From contig JBBRMM010000022.1 of NCBI GenBank assembly GCA_038230835.1, positions 1 through 51,671 on the forward strand: DNA of 51,671 bases. Reading direction: 5' to 3'. The translations under genes were made by a program, and so were the position numbers. The notes below the pieces were generated by a model that worked only from the letters and a program-made list of their open reading frames with translations, did not search any database and was not told where the DNA came from. The stretch comes from DASUHT01 sp038230835 (GTDB lineage Bacteria > Actinomycetota > Thermoleophilia > Gaiellales > JAICJC01). Below are positions 1 to 8,327 of this stretch, piece after piece; position 1 is the stretch's first letter, and each line of letters starts with the position of its first letter.

Positions 1-141
1 AAGGTGCTCCGCGAGGCCCTCGGCAACACCGGTACCGAGGACTACATCGACTACTTCGTCAAGACCAAGCAGGACGAGTGGAAGGCCTACCACGAACAGG
101 TCACCCCGTGGGAGGTGCAGAACTACCTCACGCTGTTCTAA
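1..141 (+). CDS. gmaS: Glutamine synthetase family protein, C-terminal end (probable gamma-glutamylmethylamide synthetase)
   Basis: Only the last 46 residues are present; the gene enters from the left edge in frame 1 and stops at TAA 139-141. The residues include DYFVKTKQDEW and the terminus PWEVQNYLTLF, which resembles the C-terminal helix and tail of glutamine-synthetase-fold enzymes. The family alone cannot separate a glutamine synthetase from gamma-glutamylmethylamide synthetase, which ligates methylamine to glutamate with ATP. The assignment to GmaS is inferred from position: it sits directly upstream of mgsABC and mgdABCD genes, as gmaS does in N-methylglutamate pathway clusters. It is separated from mgsA by 225 bases holding a strong hairpin. 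Confidence 0.7.
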   Translation, partial: KVLREALGNTGTEDYIDYFVKTKQDEWKAYHEQVTPWEVQNYLTLF

Positions 142-156
142 GAGCCTAAGAGCTGT

Positions 157-199
157 CACGCGGGTCGTGACGGTGCCTGGCACCGTTACGGCCCGCGTG
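157..199. terminator. Long near-perfect hairpin between gmaS and mgsA
   Basis: A 20-base arm (157-176, starting CACGCGGG) is followed by a 3-base loop CTG (177-179) and its complement (180-199). The two departures from Watson-Crick pairing can form G-U pairs. It lies 15 bases after the gmaS stop. There is no T-run after it, so it may be a factor-assisted terminator, an mRNA-end stabiliser, or a dispersed palindromic repeat. Confidence 0.6.
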
Positions 200-366
200 T
201 CGCATCCGCACACTCCACCCGTCTGAATTGTTCGCCCCCCGGCACTGCCCGCGAGGCCCTCGGCACCCTATGCTGGGCGTCGGTCTGCAGAAAGGTCACG
301 GGTGTTCGGGGTGTGTGGATTCCTCTATAACGATTCGACGCCGAGCTCACCGGCAGGACGGGCGCT

Positions 367-1272
367 GTGTGCGGGATCGTAGGGTTGTTCGCCAAAGCGC
401 CCGCGATCGAGCAGGCGCTCGGGCGGCACGTGCACGACATGCTCGTGCAGATGAACGACCGCGGGCCGGACTCAGCCGGGGTGGCGATCTACCGCGACCC
501 GGCACCACCCGGATCCTGCAAGCTGACCCTCCAGCATCCTGACGACGCGTATGCCTGGGAGCCTCTGTGTGCAGAGGCCCTCGAGGAGTTCGGCGGAGAG
601 GCGCGGATCGACCGCCGGGCCAACCACGCCGTCCTGCACCTCGACGCGATCGCCGAAACCGCCGAGGAGTGGGTCGGCCGAGCCCACCCCGAGCTGCGGT
701 TGATGAGCGCGGGGGCGGTGATCGAGCTGTACAAGGAGGTCGGCCTCCCGCGCCTGTTCGCCGAGCGGTTCCGGCTCGCCGACCTGGCGGGCAGTCACGC
801 GCTCGGTCACACCCGGATGGCGACCGAGAGCCGGGTCACCACCGACGGCTCACACCCCTTCTCGACCGGGCTCGACCTGTGCCTCGTCCACAACGGGTCG
901 CTCTCCAATCACAACCGCGTGCGCGAGCGGCTGCGGCGGGAGGGGATCGTGTTCCGGACCGAGAACGACACGGAGGTCGCCGCCGGGTACCTGACCTGGC
1001 GGCTGCGCGAGGGGGCGTCGCTGGTCGAGGCGCTGGAAGGATGCCTGACAGACCTGGACGGGTTCTACACCTTCGCGGTCGGGACCGCCGACGGATTCGC
1101 GGTGCTGCGCGACCCGATCGCCTGCAAGCCGGCCGTGATGGCGGAGACCGACGACTGGGTGGCGATGGCCTCGGAGTACCGGGCGATCGCGACCCTTCCC
1201 GGCGCGGACGACGCCCGGATCTGGGAGCCAGAGCCGGCAACGGTGTACTCGTGGGAGAGGGAACTGGTCTGA
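367..1272 (+). CDS. mgsA: N-methylglutamate synthase subunit A (class II glutamine amidotransferase domain)
   Basis: This 301-residue protein is a stand-alone Ntn-type class II amidotransferase like the first domain of glutamate synthase (GlxB/MgsA type). The GTG start is fixed by the N-terminus MCGIVGLF: Cys2 becomes the nucleophile once Met is removed. Other family marks are GHTRMATES, DGSHPF, HNGSLSNHN and ENDTEVAAGYL. An AGGA Shine-Dalgarno element at 355-358 lies 8 bases from the GTG. The gene overlaps mgsB by one base (TGATG). In N-methylglutamate synthase the glutamate-synthase-like complex transfers methylamine nitrogen rather than ammonia. Specificity here is inferred from the neighbouring mgd genes; a plain GlxBCD set is the alternative. 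Confidence 0.85.
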   Translation: MCGIVGLFAKAPAIEQALGRHVHDMLVQMNDRGPDSAGVAIYRDPAPPGSCKLTLQHPDDAYAWEPLCAEALEEFGGEARIDRRANHAVLHLDAIAETAEEWVGRAHPELRLMSAGAVIELYKEVGLPRLFAERFRLADLAGSHALGHTRMATESRVTTDGSHPFSTGLDLCLVHNGSLSNHNRVRERLRREGIVFRTENDTEVAAGYLTWRLREGASLVEALEGCLTDLDGFYTFAVGTADGFAVLRDPIACKPAVMAETDDWVAMASEYRAIATLPGADDARIWEPEPATVYSWERELV

Positions 1273-1982
1273 TGGCCGTGGACGCCCAGACCGAGGTCGT
1301 CGACCTCTCGATGACATCGCTGCGAGAGCTCAACCAGCGCCTTCACGGCCTCCCCGCCGACGCGTCGTCCGGCCCCGTGCGCTGGCGCATCGTGAAGCCT
1401 TCCGGCGGCCACGCGATCGCCTGCGGACTGGACGCTCCCTTGGAGGTCGAGATCGACGGTCACGTCGGCTACTACTGCGCAGGCATGAACAAGCAGGCGA
1501 CCGTGCGCGTGCACGGCAACGCCGGCGTGGGCCTGGCCGAGAACATCATGAGCGGCCTGGTGGTGGTGGACGGCAACGCCAGCCAGGCCGCCGGCGCGAC
1601 CGCCCGCGGGGGCCTGATCGTGATCGAAGGCGACGCCTCGGCACGCTGCGGAATCTCGCTCAAGGGAGGCGACATCGTGGTCAAGGGCTCGGTCGGCCAC
1701 ATGAGCGCGTTCATGGCCCAGACCGGCCGCATCGTCGTGCTCGGCGATGCCGGAGAGGCGCTCGGCGACTCGCTCTACGAGGTGCGGATCTATGTCCGCG
1801 GCAGCGTCAAGAGCCTGGGTGCCGACTGCATCGAGAAGGACGTGCGCGACGAGCATGCGGCGGAACTTCGGGAGCTGCTCGAGGCCGCCGGCGCGGGCGA
1901 CGCCGACCCGTCCGGGTTTCGCCGCTACGGCTCCGCGCGGCGCCTCTACAACTTCAACGTCGACCACGCCGGCGAGTACTAG
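1272..1982 (+). CDS. mgsB: N-methylglutamate synthase subunit B (GltB C-terminal GXGXG beta-helix domain)
   Basis: This 236-residue protein corresponds to the last, right-handed beta-helix domain of glutamate synthase (GXGXG repeats; GlxC/MgsB type). Visible repeats include GNAGVGLAENIMSG, GATARGGLIVIEGDAS, GISLKGGDIVVKGSVGHMS and GRIVVLGDAGEALGDS. The ATG overlaps the mgsA stop by one base, so translation is probably coupled; the open frame extends upstream, but homology starts at this ATG. The C-terminus (YNFNVDHAGEY) ends in TAG TAG, 3 bases before mgsC. In glutamate synthase this domain has a structural role, holding the ammonia tunnel between amidotransferase and synthase domains. Confidence 0.85.
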   Translation: MAVDAQTEVVDLSMTSLRELNQRLHGLPADASSGPVRWRIVKPSGGHAIACGLDAPLEVEIDGHVGYYCAGMNKQATVRVHGNAGVGLAENIMSGLVVVDGNASQAAGATARGGLIVIEGDASARCGISLKGGDIVVKGSVGHMSAFMAQTGRIVVLGDAGEALGDSLYEVRIYVRGSVKSLGADCIEKDVRDEHAAELRELLEAAGAGDADPSGFRRYGSARRLYNFNVDHAGEY

Positions 1983-1985
1983 TAG

Positions 1986-3443
1986 ATGGCCCACTCCGAT
2001 ACCACCGGCACGACACCGGACACGACCAGGGACCGGCTGTCCGACATCGTCGGCCGGGTCGCCAGGCACGGCCTGCGCGAGAGCGCGCTCTTCGACCGGG
2101 CCACCATCCACGAGATCCAGCGCGCGGCCAGCGAGGGCATCTACGACATCCGCGGCTTCGGCGCCAAGCGCCGGGTGCCGCACTTCGACGACCTGCTCTT
2201 CCTGGGGGCGAGCGTGTCACGCTACCCGCTGGAGGGCTATCGCGAACGCTGCGACACGAACGTCACGCTCGGCACCCGCTATGCCTCCGAGCCGATCGAG
2301 CTGAAGATCCCGATCACGATCGCCGGCATGAGCTTCGGCGCGCTGTCGGCCCCGGCCAAGGAGGCGCTGGGGCGAGGCGCCAGCGAGGTCGGCACCTCGA
2401 CCACCACCGGTGACGGCGGGATGACCGAGGAGGAGCGCGGGCACTCCGACACGCTCGTCTACCAGGTGCTGCCCAGCCGGTACGGGATGAACCCCGACGA
2501 TCTGCGCCGGGCGGACGCGATCGAGGTCGTGGTCGGCCAGGGCGCCAAGCCGGGCGGAGGCGGGATGCTGCTCGGCCACAAGATCTCCGACCGCGTGGCC
2601 GCCATGCGCAACCTGCCCAAGGGCATCGATCAGCGCAGCGCCTGCCGGCACCCGGACTGGACCGGGCCGGACGACCTCGAGATCAAGATCCACGAGCTGC
2701 GCGAGATCACCGACTGGCGCAAGCCGATCTACGTCAAGGTGGGCGCCACCCGCACGTACTACGACGTCCAGCTGGCCGTCAAGGCGGGCGCCGACGTGAT
2801 CGTGGTGGATGGGATGCAGGGCGGCACCGCAGCCACCCAGGACGTGTTCATCGAGCATGTCGGGATCCCGACGCTGCCCGCCGTCGGCCTGGCCGTGCAG
2901 GCGCTGCAGGAGCTGGACATGCACCGCAAGGTGCAACTGATCGTGTCCGGCGGGATCCGCTCGGGCGCCGACGTGGCCAAGGCGCTCGCGCTGGGAGCGG
3001 ACGCCGTCTCTATCGGCGTCGCGGCGCTGATAGCACTCGGTGACAACAGCCCCGAGTTCGACGACGAGTACGCCAAGCTCGGCTCGGCGGCCGGGTTCTA
3101 CGACGACTACCAGGCCGGTCGCGACCCCACCGGCATCTCCACCCAGGACGATGCGCTGGCGGCCCGCTTCGACCCAATTCTCGGCGGCCGCCGGCTCGCG
3201 AACTACCTGCGGGTGTTGACGCTCGAGGCGCAGACGCTGGCGCGTGCCTGCGGCAAGTCACACGTCCACAACCTGGAGCCGGAGGACATGGTCGCGCTCA
3301 CCCTGGAGGCATCGGCGATCACCGGCATCCCCCTCGTGGGGACGAACTTCGCCTTCCGGCCCGAGTCGTTCGCCAAGGCCGTGCTCGAGGCGCTCACCCC
3401 CGCCGCCAACGGCCGCATACCCGAAGGGACCCGCCGCCCGTGA
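1986..3443 (+). CDS. mgsC: N-methylglutamate synthase subunit C (FMN-dependent glutamate synthase domain)
   Basis: A 485-residue FMN-binding TIM-barrel protein matching the catalytic synthase domain of GltB (GlxD/MgsC type). Diagnostic stretches are GMSFGALSAPAKEALGRGA, TTTGDGGMTEEE, GQGAKPGGGGMLLGHK, VDGMQGGTAATQ and LIVSGGIRSGADVAKALALG. In bacterial GltB the [3Fe-4S] ligands lie in a Cys-rich stretch ending CPVGxATQ; here the matching segment reads GRDPTGISTQ with no Cys, so the canonical cluster ligands appear absent. The gene is third of the mgs set and overlaps mgdB by 4 bases (GTGA). Confidence 0.85.
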   Translation: MAHSDTTGTTPDTTRDRLSDIVGRVARHGLRESALFDRATIHEIQRAASEGIYDIRGFGAKRRVPHFDDLLFLGASVSRYPLEGYRERCDTNVTLGTRYASEPIELKIPITIAGMSFGALSAPAKEALGRGASEVGTSTTTGDGGMTEEERGHSDTLVYQVLPSRYGMNPDDLRRADAIEVVVGQGAKPGGGGMLLGHKISDRVAAMRNLPKGIDQRSACRHPDWTGPDDLEIKIHELREITDWRKPIYVKVGATRTYYDVQLAVKAGADVIVVDGMQGGTAATQDVFIEHVGIPTLPAVGLAVQALQELDMHRKVQLIVSGGIRSGADVAKALALGADAVSIGVAALIALGDNSPEFDDEYAKLGSAAGFYDDYQAGRDPTGISTQDDALAARFDPILGGRRLANYLRVLTLEAQTLARACGKSHVHNLEPEDMVALTLEASAITGIPLVGTNFAFRPESFAKAVLEALTPAANGRIPEGTRRP

Positions 3444-3703
3444 GCTTCATCCTGACCTGCCCCAACTGCGGAGGCCGTCCGGTGGACGAGTTCTCATACG
3501 GGGGCGAGATCACATCGCGCCCTCGCTCGTCCGAGGACGAGCGGGCGCTCTTCAGCTATCTGTACTTCAAGCGCAACGTCGCAGGAGACCAGCGCGAGTG
3601 GTGGTTTCACTCCTCGGGCTGCCGGGAGTGGTTCCTGGCCGACCGCGACACCCGCGACAACCGGGTGATCGCAACAGCGCTGCCGGGAGGGCTGGATGGC
3701 TAG
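3440..3703 (+). CDS. mgdB: N-methylglutamate dehydrogenase subunit B (sarcosine oxidase delta-like)
   Basis: This 87-residue protein has the zinc-binding pattern of the sarcosine oxidase delta subunit (SoxD): CPNCG near the N-terminus and a second site at FHSSGCREWF. The GTG start overlaps the mgsC stop (GTGA), and the 3' end overlaps mgdC by 8 bases. SoxD-type subunits are small structural zinc proteins that complete the heterotetramer. Only alpha/beta/gamma/delta enzymes carry it, which separates this cluster from monomeric sarcosine oxidases. The choice of N-methylglutamate over sarcosine as substrate rests on the adjacent mgsABC genes. Confidence 0.85.
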   Translation: MSFILTCPNCGGRPVDEFSYGGEITSRPRSSEDERALFSYLYFKRNVAGDQREWWFHSSGCREWFLADRDTRDNRVIATALPGGLDG

Positions 3704-6425
3704 CCCACGCCTGTCCGAACACCGCGGCGAGCTGATCGACCGCAACCGCGAGATCGCCTTCTGGTGGGACGGCGAGCCGCACACCGGGTATGCCGGCGAC
3801 ACGATCGCCTCGGCCCTCTACGCCGAGGGCGTGCGCGTGTTCTCGAGATCCTTCAAGTACCACCGCCCGCGCGGTCTTCTGTGCTGCTCGGGTCAGTGCC
3901 CCAACTGCCTGGTGGCGGTCGACGGCGAGCCGTCGGTGCGGGCCTGCATGACGCCGATCCACGGCGGGATGCGAGTCGACCACATCAACGCCTGGCCGTC
4001 GCTGGAGCGCGACCTGCTGCACCTGGTGGGGCGCGCGACGCCATCCTTCGGCATGCAGGTCGGGTTCTACTACAAGACCTTCATCCGCCCGCGCTGGGCG
4101 TGGAAGTACTACGAGAAGATCCTGCGCGGGGCCGCCGGACTGGGCGTGATCGACCCGCTGCACCGCCCCACCGAGCGCTTCGAGAAGGTGCACCGGCACG
4201 TCGACGTGCTGGTGATCGGCGGCGGCCCGGCCGGCCTCGAAGCCGCGATCGAAGCTGCGGCCGGCGGCCGCGACACAGCCCTCGTGGACGAGGGCCTCGC
4301 GCTCGGCGGCCACCTCGCGTACTCCGGTCACGCGGCGGCCGGTCGGGCGGCCGAACTGGTGCAGCAGGCGCGCGAGGCCGGGGTACTGATCCTCCAGCCC
4401 GCGTACGCCGCCGGGGTGTACGAGGGCGGCTTGGTGCCGGTGTTCCAGGGCACCACCATGCACCGCTTCCGGGCCGCCGAGTTGGTGCTCGCAAACGGAG
4501 CCATCGAACAGCCGCTGGTGTTCGAGGGCAACGACCTGCCTGGTGTCATGCTCGGCGTCGGCGCACGGCGGCTGATCAACCAGTTCCGCATCGCGCCGGC
4601 GGAGGAGGCGGTGGTCGTGTGCGTGGACGACGGCGGTATCGACGCCGCCGTCGACCTGGCGAACGCCGGCGTGGCCGTGCGGGCCGTCGTCGACACGCGT
4701 GACGGCACCGAGCCCGACCAGCGTCTGGTGCTGGCAGATATCGAGCACCTGCGGGGCTTCGCGCCGGTACGCGCACGGGGCCGCGACGCGGTGACCGGGA
4801 TCGACGTTGCTCGAGGATCGGAACGGCGCCGCCTCGCCGCCGACCTGGTGGTGATGAGCGGCGGATCGGTGATGCCGCACGGCTTCCTTGTCCAGGCCGG
4901 CGGCAAGGTGCGCTACGACCGCGAACTGCGGGTGTACGTGCCCGACCGGCTGCCCGAGAACGTGCGCGTGGTCAGCCCGGCCGGGGGCACCACCAGCGAC
5001 GTGCCGGCCAAGTGCGCGAGCGCGTCCGGCAAGCAGTTCGTCTGCTACTGCGAAGATGTGACGACCAAGGACGTGCACCAGTCGGTGCAGGAGGGGTTCG
5101 GGTCGCTGGAGCTCTCTAAGCGCTACACCACGGTCACGATGGGCCCGTGCCAGGGGCGCATGTGCCACCGCAACTCGGGCCTGGTGATGGCGGCCGAGCT
5201 GGGCCTGGATGCAGACGCGCAGCAGGTCGGGGTGACCACCGGCCGGCCGCCGCACAATCCCACCAGCTTCTCCCACCTGGCCGGCCGCGGCTACGAGCCG
5301 GTGAAACGCAGCTCGATCCACCACTGGCACGCCGCGCGCGGCGGCAAGATGCTGTGGGCGGGCGACTGGAAGCGGCCGTACGACTACGGCGACGCCGACG
5401 CCGAGACGGCCGCCGTGCACGAGTCATTGGGGCTGATCGACGTCTCCACCCTGGGCAAGCTGATCGTGCGCGGACCGCAGGCGGCCGAGTTCCTCGAGCG
5501 CATCTACCCGAACCGTTTCGGCGACATGAAACTCGCCCGCGTGCGGTACGGGATCGTCTGCGGCGACGACGGCTCGATCCTGGACGACGGCACCGTCGCC
5601 CGGCTGTCGGAGACCGAGTACTACGTGACCACCACCTCTTCGGGTGCCGGCGGCATGGAGCAGTGGTTCACCTGGTGGAACGCCGTCTGGGGCATGGACT
5701 GCCAGATCGTGAACGTCACGTCGGCGATCGCGGCGGTCAACGTGGCCGGGCCGGCCGCCCGCACCGCCCTCGCCAAGCTGACCGACTTCGACCTCGGAAA
5801 CGACGCCTTCCCCTACCTGGGCGCCGGCCATGCGCAGATCGCGGGTGTGCCGTGCCTGCTGCTGCGGATCGGATTCGTCGGCGAACTGGGCTACGAGATC
5901 CACTATCCGTCGGCAGCCGGGGAGTATCTGTGGGGCGCGCTCATGCAGGCCGGCGAGGAATTCTCCGTGCAGCCGTTCGGCCTCGAGCCGCAGCGCGTCC
6001 TGAGGCTCGAGAAGATGCACGTGATCATCGGCCAGGACACGAACGCCGAGTCCCAGCCGCTCGAGGCGGCGATGCCGTGGATCGTCAAGCTGGACAAGGA
6101 GTCCGACTGGATCGGCCGCTACTCGATCGAGTTCTTCAAACGGCGCGGGGACAGGCTCGCCCTGGTCGGTTGGGAGGGCCGCAACGGCGCCGTGCCCAAG
6201 GAGGGCGCACAGGTCATCGGAGCCACCGGCGAGCCGGCCGGCCGGATCACGTCCTCGCGCTTCTCGCACCGCCTCGGCAAGTCGATCGGCATCGCCTGGG
6301 TGCCCGTCGGCATGGCCGAGGAAGGGACGGCGATCACCATCTCCGACCCGTCCGGGTCTCGCATCCCGGCCAGCGTGACGCACAGACCGTTCTACGACCC
6401 TGATGGAGAGAAGCTGCGCTCATGA
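3696..6425 (+). CDS. mgdC: N-methylglutamate dehydrogenase subunit C (sarcosine oxidase alpha-like)
   Basis: This 909-residue alpha subunit shows the expected order. First comes a ferredoxin-like N-terminal domain (GYAGDTIASAL; CSGQCPNCLVAVDG). Then a Rossmann dinucleotide site VLVIGGGPAGLEAA (about residue 170), a BFD-like cysteine segment (FVCYCEDVT ... GPCQGRMC), and a C-terminal aminomethyltransferase-like domain (about 540-905) that binds tetrahydrofolate and catches the methyl carbon as methylene-tetrahydrofolate. Characterised alpha subunits are usually somewhat longer, near 970 residues or more. The ATG start overlaps mgdB by 8 bases; the 3' end overlaps mgdD by 4. Sarcosine or dimethylglycine oxidation is the alternative role. 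Confidence 0.88.
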   Translation: MASPRLSEHRGELIDRNREIAFWWDGEPHTGYAGDTIASALYAEGVRVFSRSFKYHRPRGLLCCSGQCPNCLVAVDGEPSVRACMTPIHGGMRVDHINAWPSLERDLLHLVGRATPSFGMQVGFYYKTFIRPRWAWKYYEKILRGAAGLGVIDPLHRPTERFEKVHRHVDVLVIGGGPAGLEAAIEAAAGGRDTALVDEGLALGGHLAYSGHAAAGRAAELVQQAREAGVLILQPAYAAGVYEGGLVPVFQGTTMHRFRAAELVLANGAIEQPLVFEGNDLPGVMLGVGARRLINQFRIAPAEEAVVVCVDDGGIDAAVDLANAGVAVRAVVDTRDGTEPDQRLVLADIEHLRGFAPVRARGRDAVTGIDVARGSERRRLAADLVVMSGGSVMPHGFLVQAGGKVRYDRELRVYVPDRLPENVRVVSPAGGTTSDVPAKCASASGKQFVCYCEDVTTKDVHQSVQEGFGSLELSKRYTTVTMGPCQGRMCHRNSGLVMAAELGLDADAQQVGVTTGRPPHNPTSFSHLAGRGYEPVKRSSIHHWHAARGGKMLWAGDWKRPYDYGDADAETAAVHESLGLIDVSTLGKLIVRGPQAAEFLERIYPNRFGDMKLARVRYGIVCGDDGSILDDGTVARLSETEYYVTTTSSGAGGMEQWFTWWNAVWGMDCQIVNVTSAIAAVNVAGPAARTALAKLTDFDLGNDAFPYLGAGHAQIAGVPCLLLRIGFVGELGYEIHYPSAAGEYLWGALMQAGEEFSVQPFGLEPQRVLRLEKMHVIIGQDTNAESQPLEAAMPWIVKLDKESDWIGRYSIEFFKRRGDRLALVGWEGRNGAVPKEGAQVIGATGEPAGRITSSRFSHRLGKSIGIAWVPVGMAEEGTAITISDPSGSRIPASVTHRPFYDPDGEKLRS

Positions 6426-7093
6426 CCGTCGATCCCTACGCCTTCATGTCCCCCGCGGCGGTCGCCGAGACCGGCGACCACCATCCGGTGTTGCGAACGC
6501 CGATGGAGCACGCGCACATCGCCGCTGGCGCCACCGTCGAGGAGCACGACGGCTGGAGGATCTCGGTGTACGACACCGAGGCCGCCGGAGTGTGGGCATC
6601 AGACGTCTCGCATCTGGGCAAACTCGACCTGCGCGGCAGCCGCGAGGAGTTGGACGAGATCACCGGCGAGCTCACGCCGGGACGCGCGCGCGAGGACGAC
6701 GGCGTGTGGACGCTGCGGCTGACCTGGGTGCACGGCTACGTGCTGTGCCCGTTCCCGCAGGTGGCGCTGCTCCGCGAGCGGATCGGGCCGGCGGCGATCG
6801 ACGTCACCTGCGGCCTGGCCGGCGTCGCCATCGGCGGCCCGGACTGGCGCGAGCTGTTCGCGCGCTCGTCCGGCATGGACGTGCGGGAGCGCAAGCTGCC
6901 CGCCGGCTGCTGTGCCGCCGGCTCGGTGATGCGCTGTCACACCCTGGTGCTGAACGAAGGCCCGCGCGTGCTGATGCTGGTCGGCTGGGAGTTCGGCGAG
7001 TACTTCTGGGAGTCGATCCTGGACGCCGGGGTGAATCTCTCGGTGACCGCCGTCAGCCCCGCCGTCGGCGCCCGCCAGGAGGTCTCGGCGTGA
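6422..7093 (+). CDS. mgdD: N-methylglutamate dehydrogenase subunit D (sarcosine oxidase gamma-like)
   Basis: A 223-residue protein in the position and size range of SoxG/MgdD, with an aminomethyltransferase-like fold weakly visible: SHLGKLDLRGS near the start, VTCGLAGVAIGGPDWRELFARSSGMDV in two parts mid-protein, and a C-terminal LVGWEFGEYFWESILDAG segment. Gamma subunits are the least conserved of the tetramer, so the call depends on context between alpha and beta genes. The ATG overlaps the mgdC stop (ATGA), and the stop overlaps the mgdA GTG start. Confidence 0.75.
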   Translation: MTVDPYAFMSPAAVAETGDHHPVLRTPMEHAHIAAGATVEEHDGWRISVYDTEAAGVWASDVSHLGKLDLRGSREELDEITGELTPGRAREDDGVWTLRLTWVHGYVLCPFPQVALLRERIGPAAIDVTCGLAGVAIGGPDWRELFARSSGMDVRERKLPAGCCAAGSVMRCHTLVLNEGPRVLMLVGWEFGEYFWESILDAGVNLSVTAVSPAVGARQEVSA

Positions 7094-8301
7094 TCGGCCT
7101 GCTGCGCAAGCACCGCTACTTCCGGAGCCACCAGCTGCGCGGTGCCTATGACGCGGTGGTGATCGGCGGCGGCGCGCACGGCATGGCCACGGCGTACTAC
7201 CTGGCCAAGGACCACGGCATGAAGAACGTCGCGGTGCTCGAGCAGAGCTACATCGGCTCGGGTGCGTCCGGCCGCAACACCACCATCATCCGCTCCAACT
7301 ACCTGACCCCGGAGGGCGCCCGCTTCTACACCGCCAGCGTGAAGCTGTACGAGACCCTCTCGCAGGACCTGAACTTCAACATGATGTTCTCGCAGCAGGG
7401 CCACCTGACACTCGCCCACTCCGACCGGTCGGTCAACACGATGATGGAGCGAGCCGAGGTGAACCGGCTGATCGGCGTCGACTCGCGGGTGGTCTACCCG
7501 GACGAGATCAAGGAGCTGTGCCCGCAGCTGGACACCTCCGACCACCCCACCTTCCCGGTGCTCGCAGCGCTCTACCACCCGCCCGGCGGGATCATCCGCC
7601 ACGACGCCGTGGTGTGGGGCTACGCCAAGGAGGCGGACCGGCTGGGCGTCGAGATCCACCCCTACACCGAGGTGACGGGGATCACGCGCTCCAACGGCCG
7701 GGCGACCGGCGTCGAGACCAACCGCGGCACGATCTCGGCGGGCACGGTGGTGTCCTGCGTGTCGGGCTGGAGCACCGGGGTGGCGGCGCTGGCCGGCGTG
7801 CCGCTGCCGATCACCACGCACATCCTCCAGGCCTGCGTGACCGAGCCGGTGAAGCCGCTGCTGCACAAGATCATCGTGTCCGGCACGCTCCACATCTACA
7901 TCAGCCAGTCCGACCGCGGCGAGTTCGTGATGGGCTCCGAGATCGAGCCGTACTCCGGCTACTCGACCAAGGGCACATTCAGGTTCATCGAGGAGCTGGC
8001 GGCGCACATGATCGAGCTGCTGCCGATGCTCGGACACGCCCGCATCATGCGCCAGTGGACGGGACTGTGCGACGTCTCCCCGGACTACTCGCCGATCATG
8101 GGCGTGACCGAGGTGGACAACTTCCTGGTCGACGCCGGCTGGGGCACCTACGGCTTCAAGGCGTCGCCGATCGTCGGCAAGACGATGGCGGAACTGACCG
8201 CCACCGGCAGAACTCCATCGCTGATCGCGCCGTTTCGACTGTCGCGCTTCTACGAGAACGAGCTGGTCTCGGAGCGCGGAGCGGCGGCCGTTTCCCACTG
8301 A
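7090..8301 (+). CDS. mgdA: N-methylglutamate dehydrogenase subunit A (sarcosine oxidase beta-like, FAD)
   Basis: This 403-residue FAD-dependent oxidoreductase has the DAO-fold dinucleotide motif VVIGGGAHGMATAYYLA near residue 20, then IGSGASGRNTTIIRSNY, typical of SoxB subunits that carry covalent FMN and non-covalent FAD. The C-terminal WTGLCDVSPDYSPIMG and WGTYGFKASPIVG are family marks. The open frame runs far upstream, but the GTG at 7090 overlaps the mgdD stop (GTGA) and gives the expected SoxB start (IGLLRKHRYFRSHQLRGAYD). Gene order here is B-C-D-A, with the beta subunit last, rather than the beta-delta-alpha-gamma order of classical sox and mgd clusters. Confidence 0.88.
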   Translation: MIGLLRKHRYFRSHQLRGAYDAVVIGGGAHGMATAYYLAKDHGMKNVAVLEQSYIGSGASGRNTTIIRSNYLTPEGARFYTASVKLYETLSQDLNFNMMFSQQGHLTLAHSDRSVNTMMERAEVNRLIGVDSRVVYPDEIKELCPQLDTSDHPTFPVLAALYHPPGGIIRHDAVVWGYAKEADRLGVEIHPYTEVTGITRSNGRATGVETNRGTISAGTVVSCVSGWSTGVAALAGVPLPITTHILQACVTEPVKPLLHKIIVSGTLHIYISQSDRGEFVMGSEIEPYSGYSTKGTFRFIEELAAHMIELLPMLGHARIMRQWTGLCDVSPDYSPIMGVTEVDNFLVDAGWGTYGFKASPIVGKTMAELTATGRTPSLIAPFRLSRFYENELVSERGAAAVSH

Positions 8302-8327
8302 TCCACCAACCCGCAAGGAGAGCCGTC

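Noticed and set aside
186..440. Small frames in the gmaS-mgsA gap on both strands
   Set aside because: No homology, no ribosome site, and they overlap the hairpin or the mgsA start.
3567..5420. 617-codon minus-strand frame opposite mgdB and mgdC
   Set aside because: Shadow of the well-supported mgdB and mgdC genes; composition is rich in His, Gly and Arg as expected for antisense of high-GC genes.
3440..8301. Calling these genes sarcosine oxidase soxDAGB
   Set aside because: The family match is equal, but direct linkage to mgsABC and a glutamine-synthetase-like gene favours N-methylglutamate dehydrogenase. Kept as the stated alternative.
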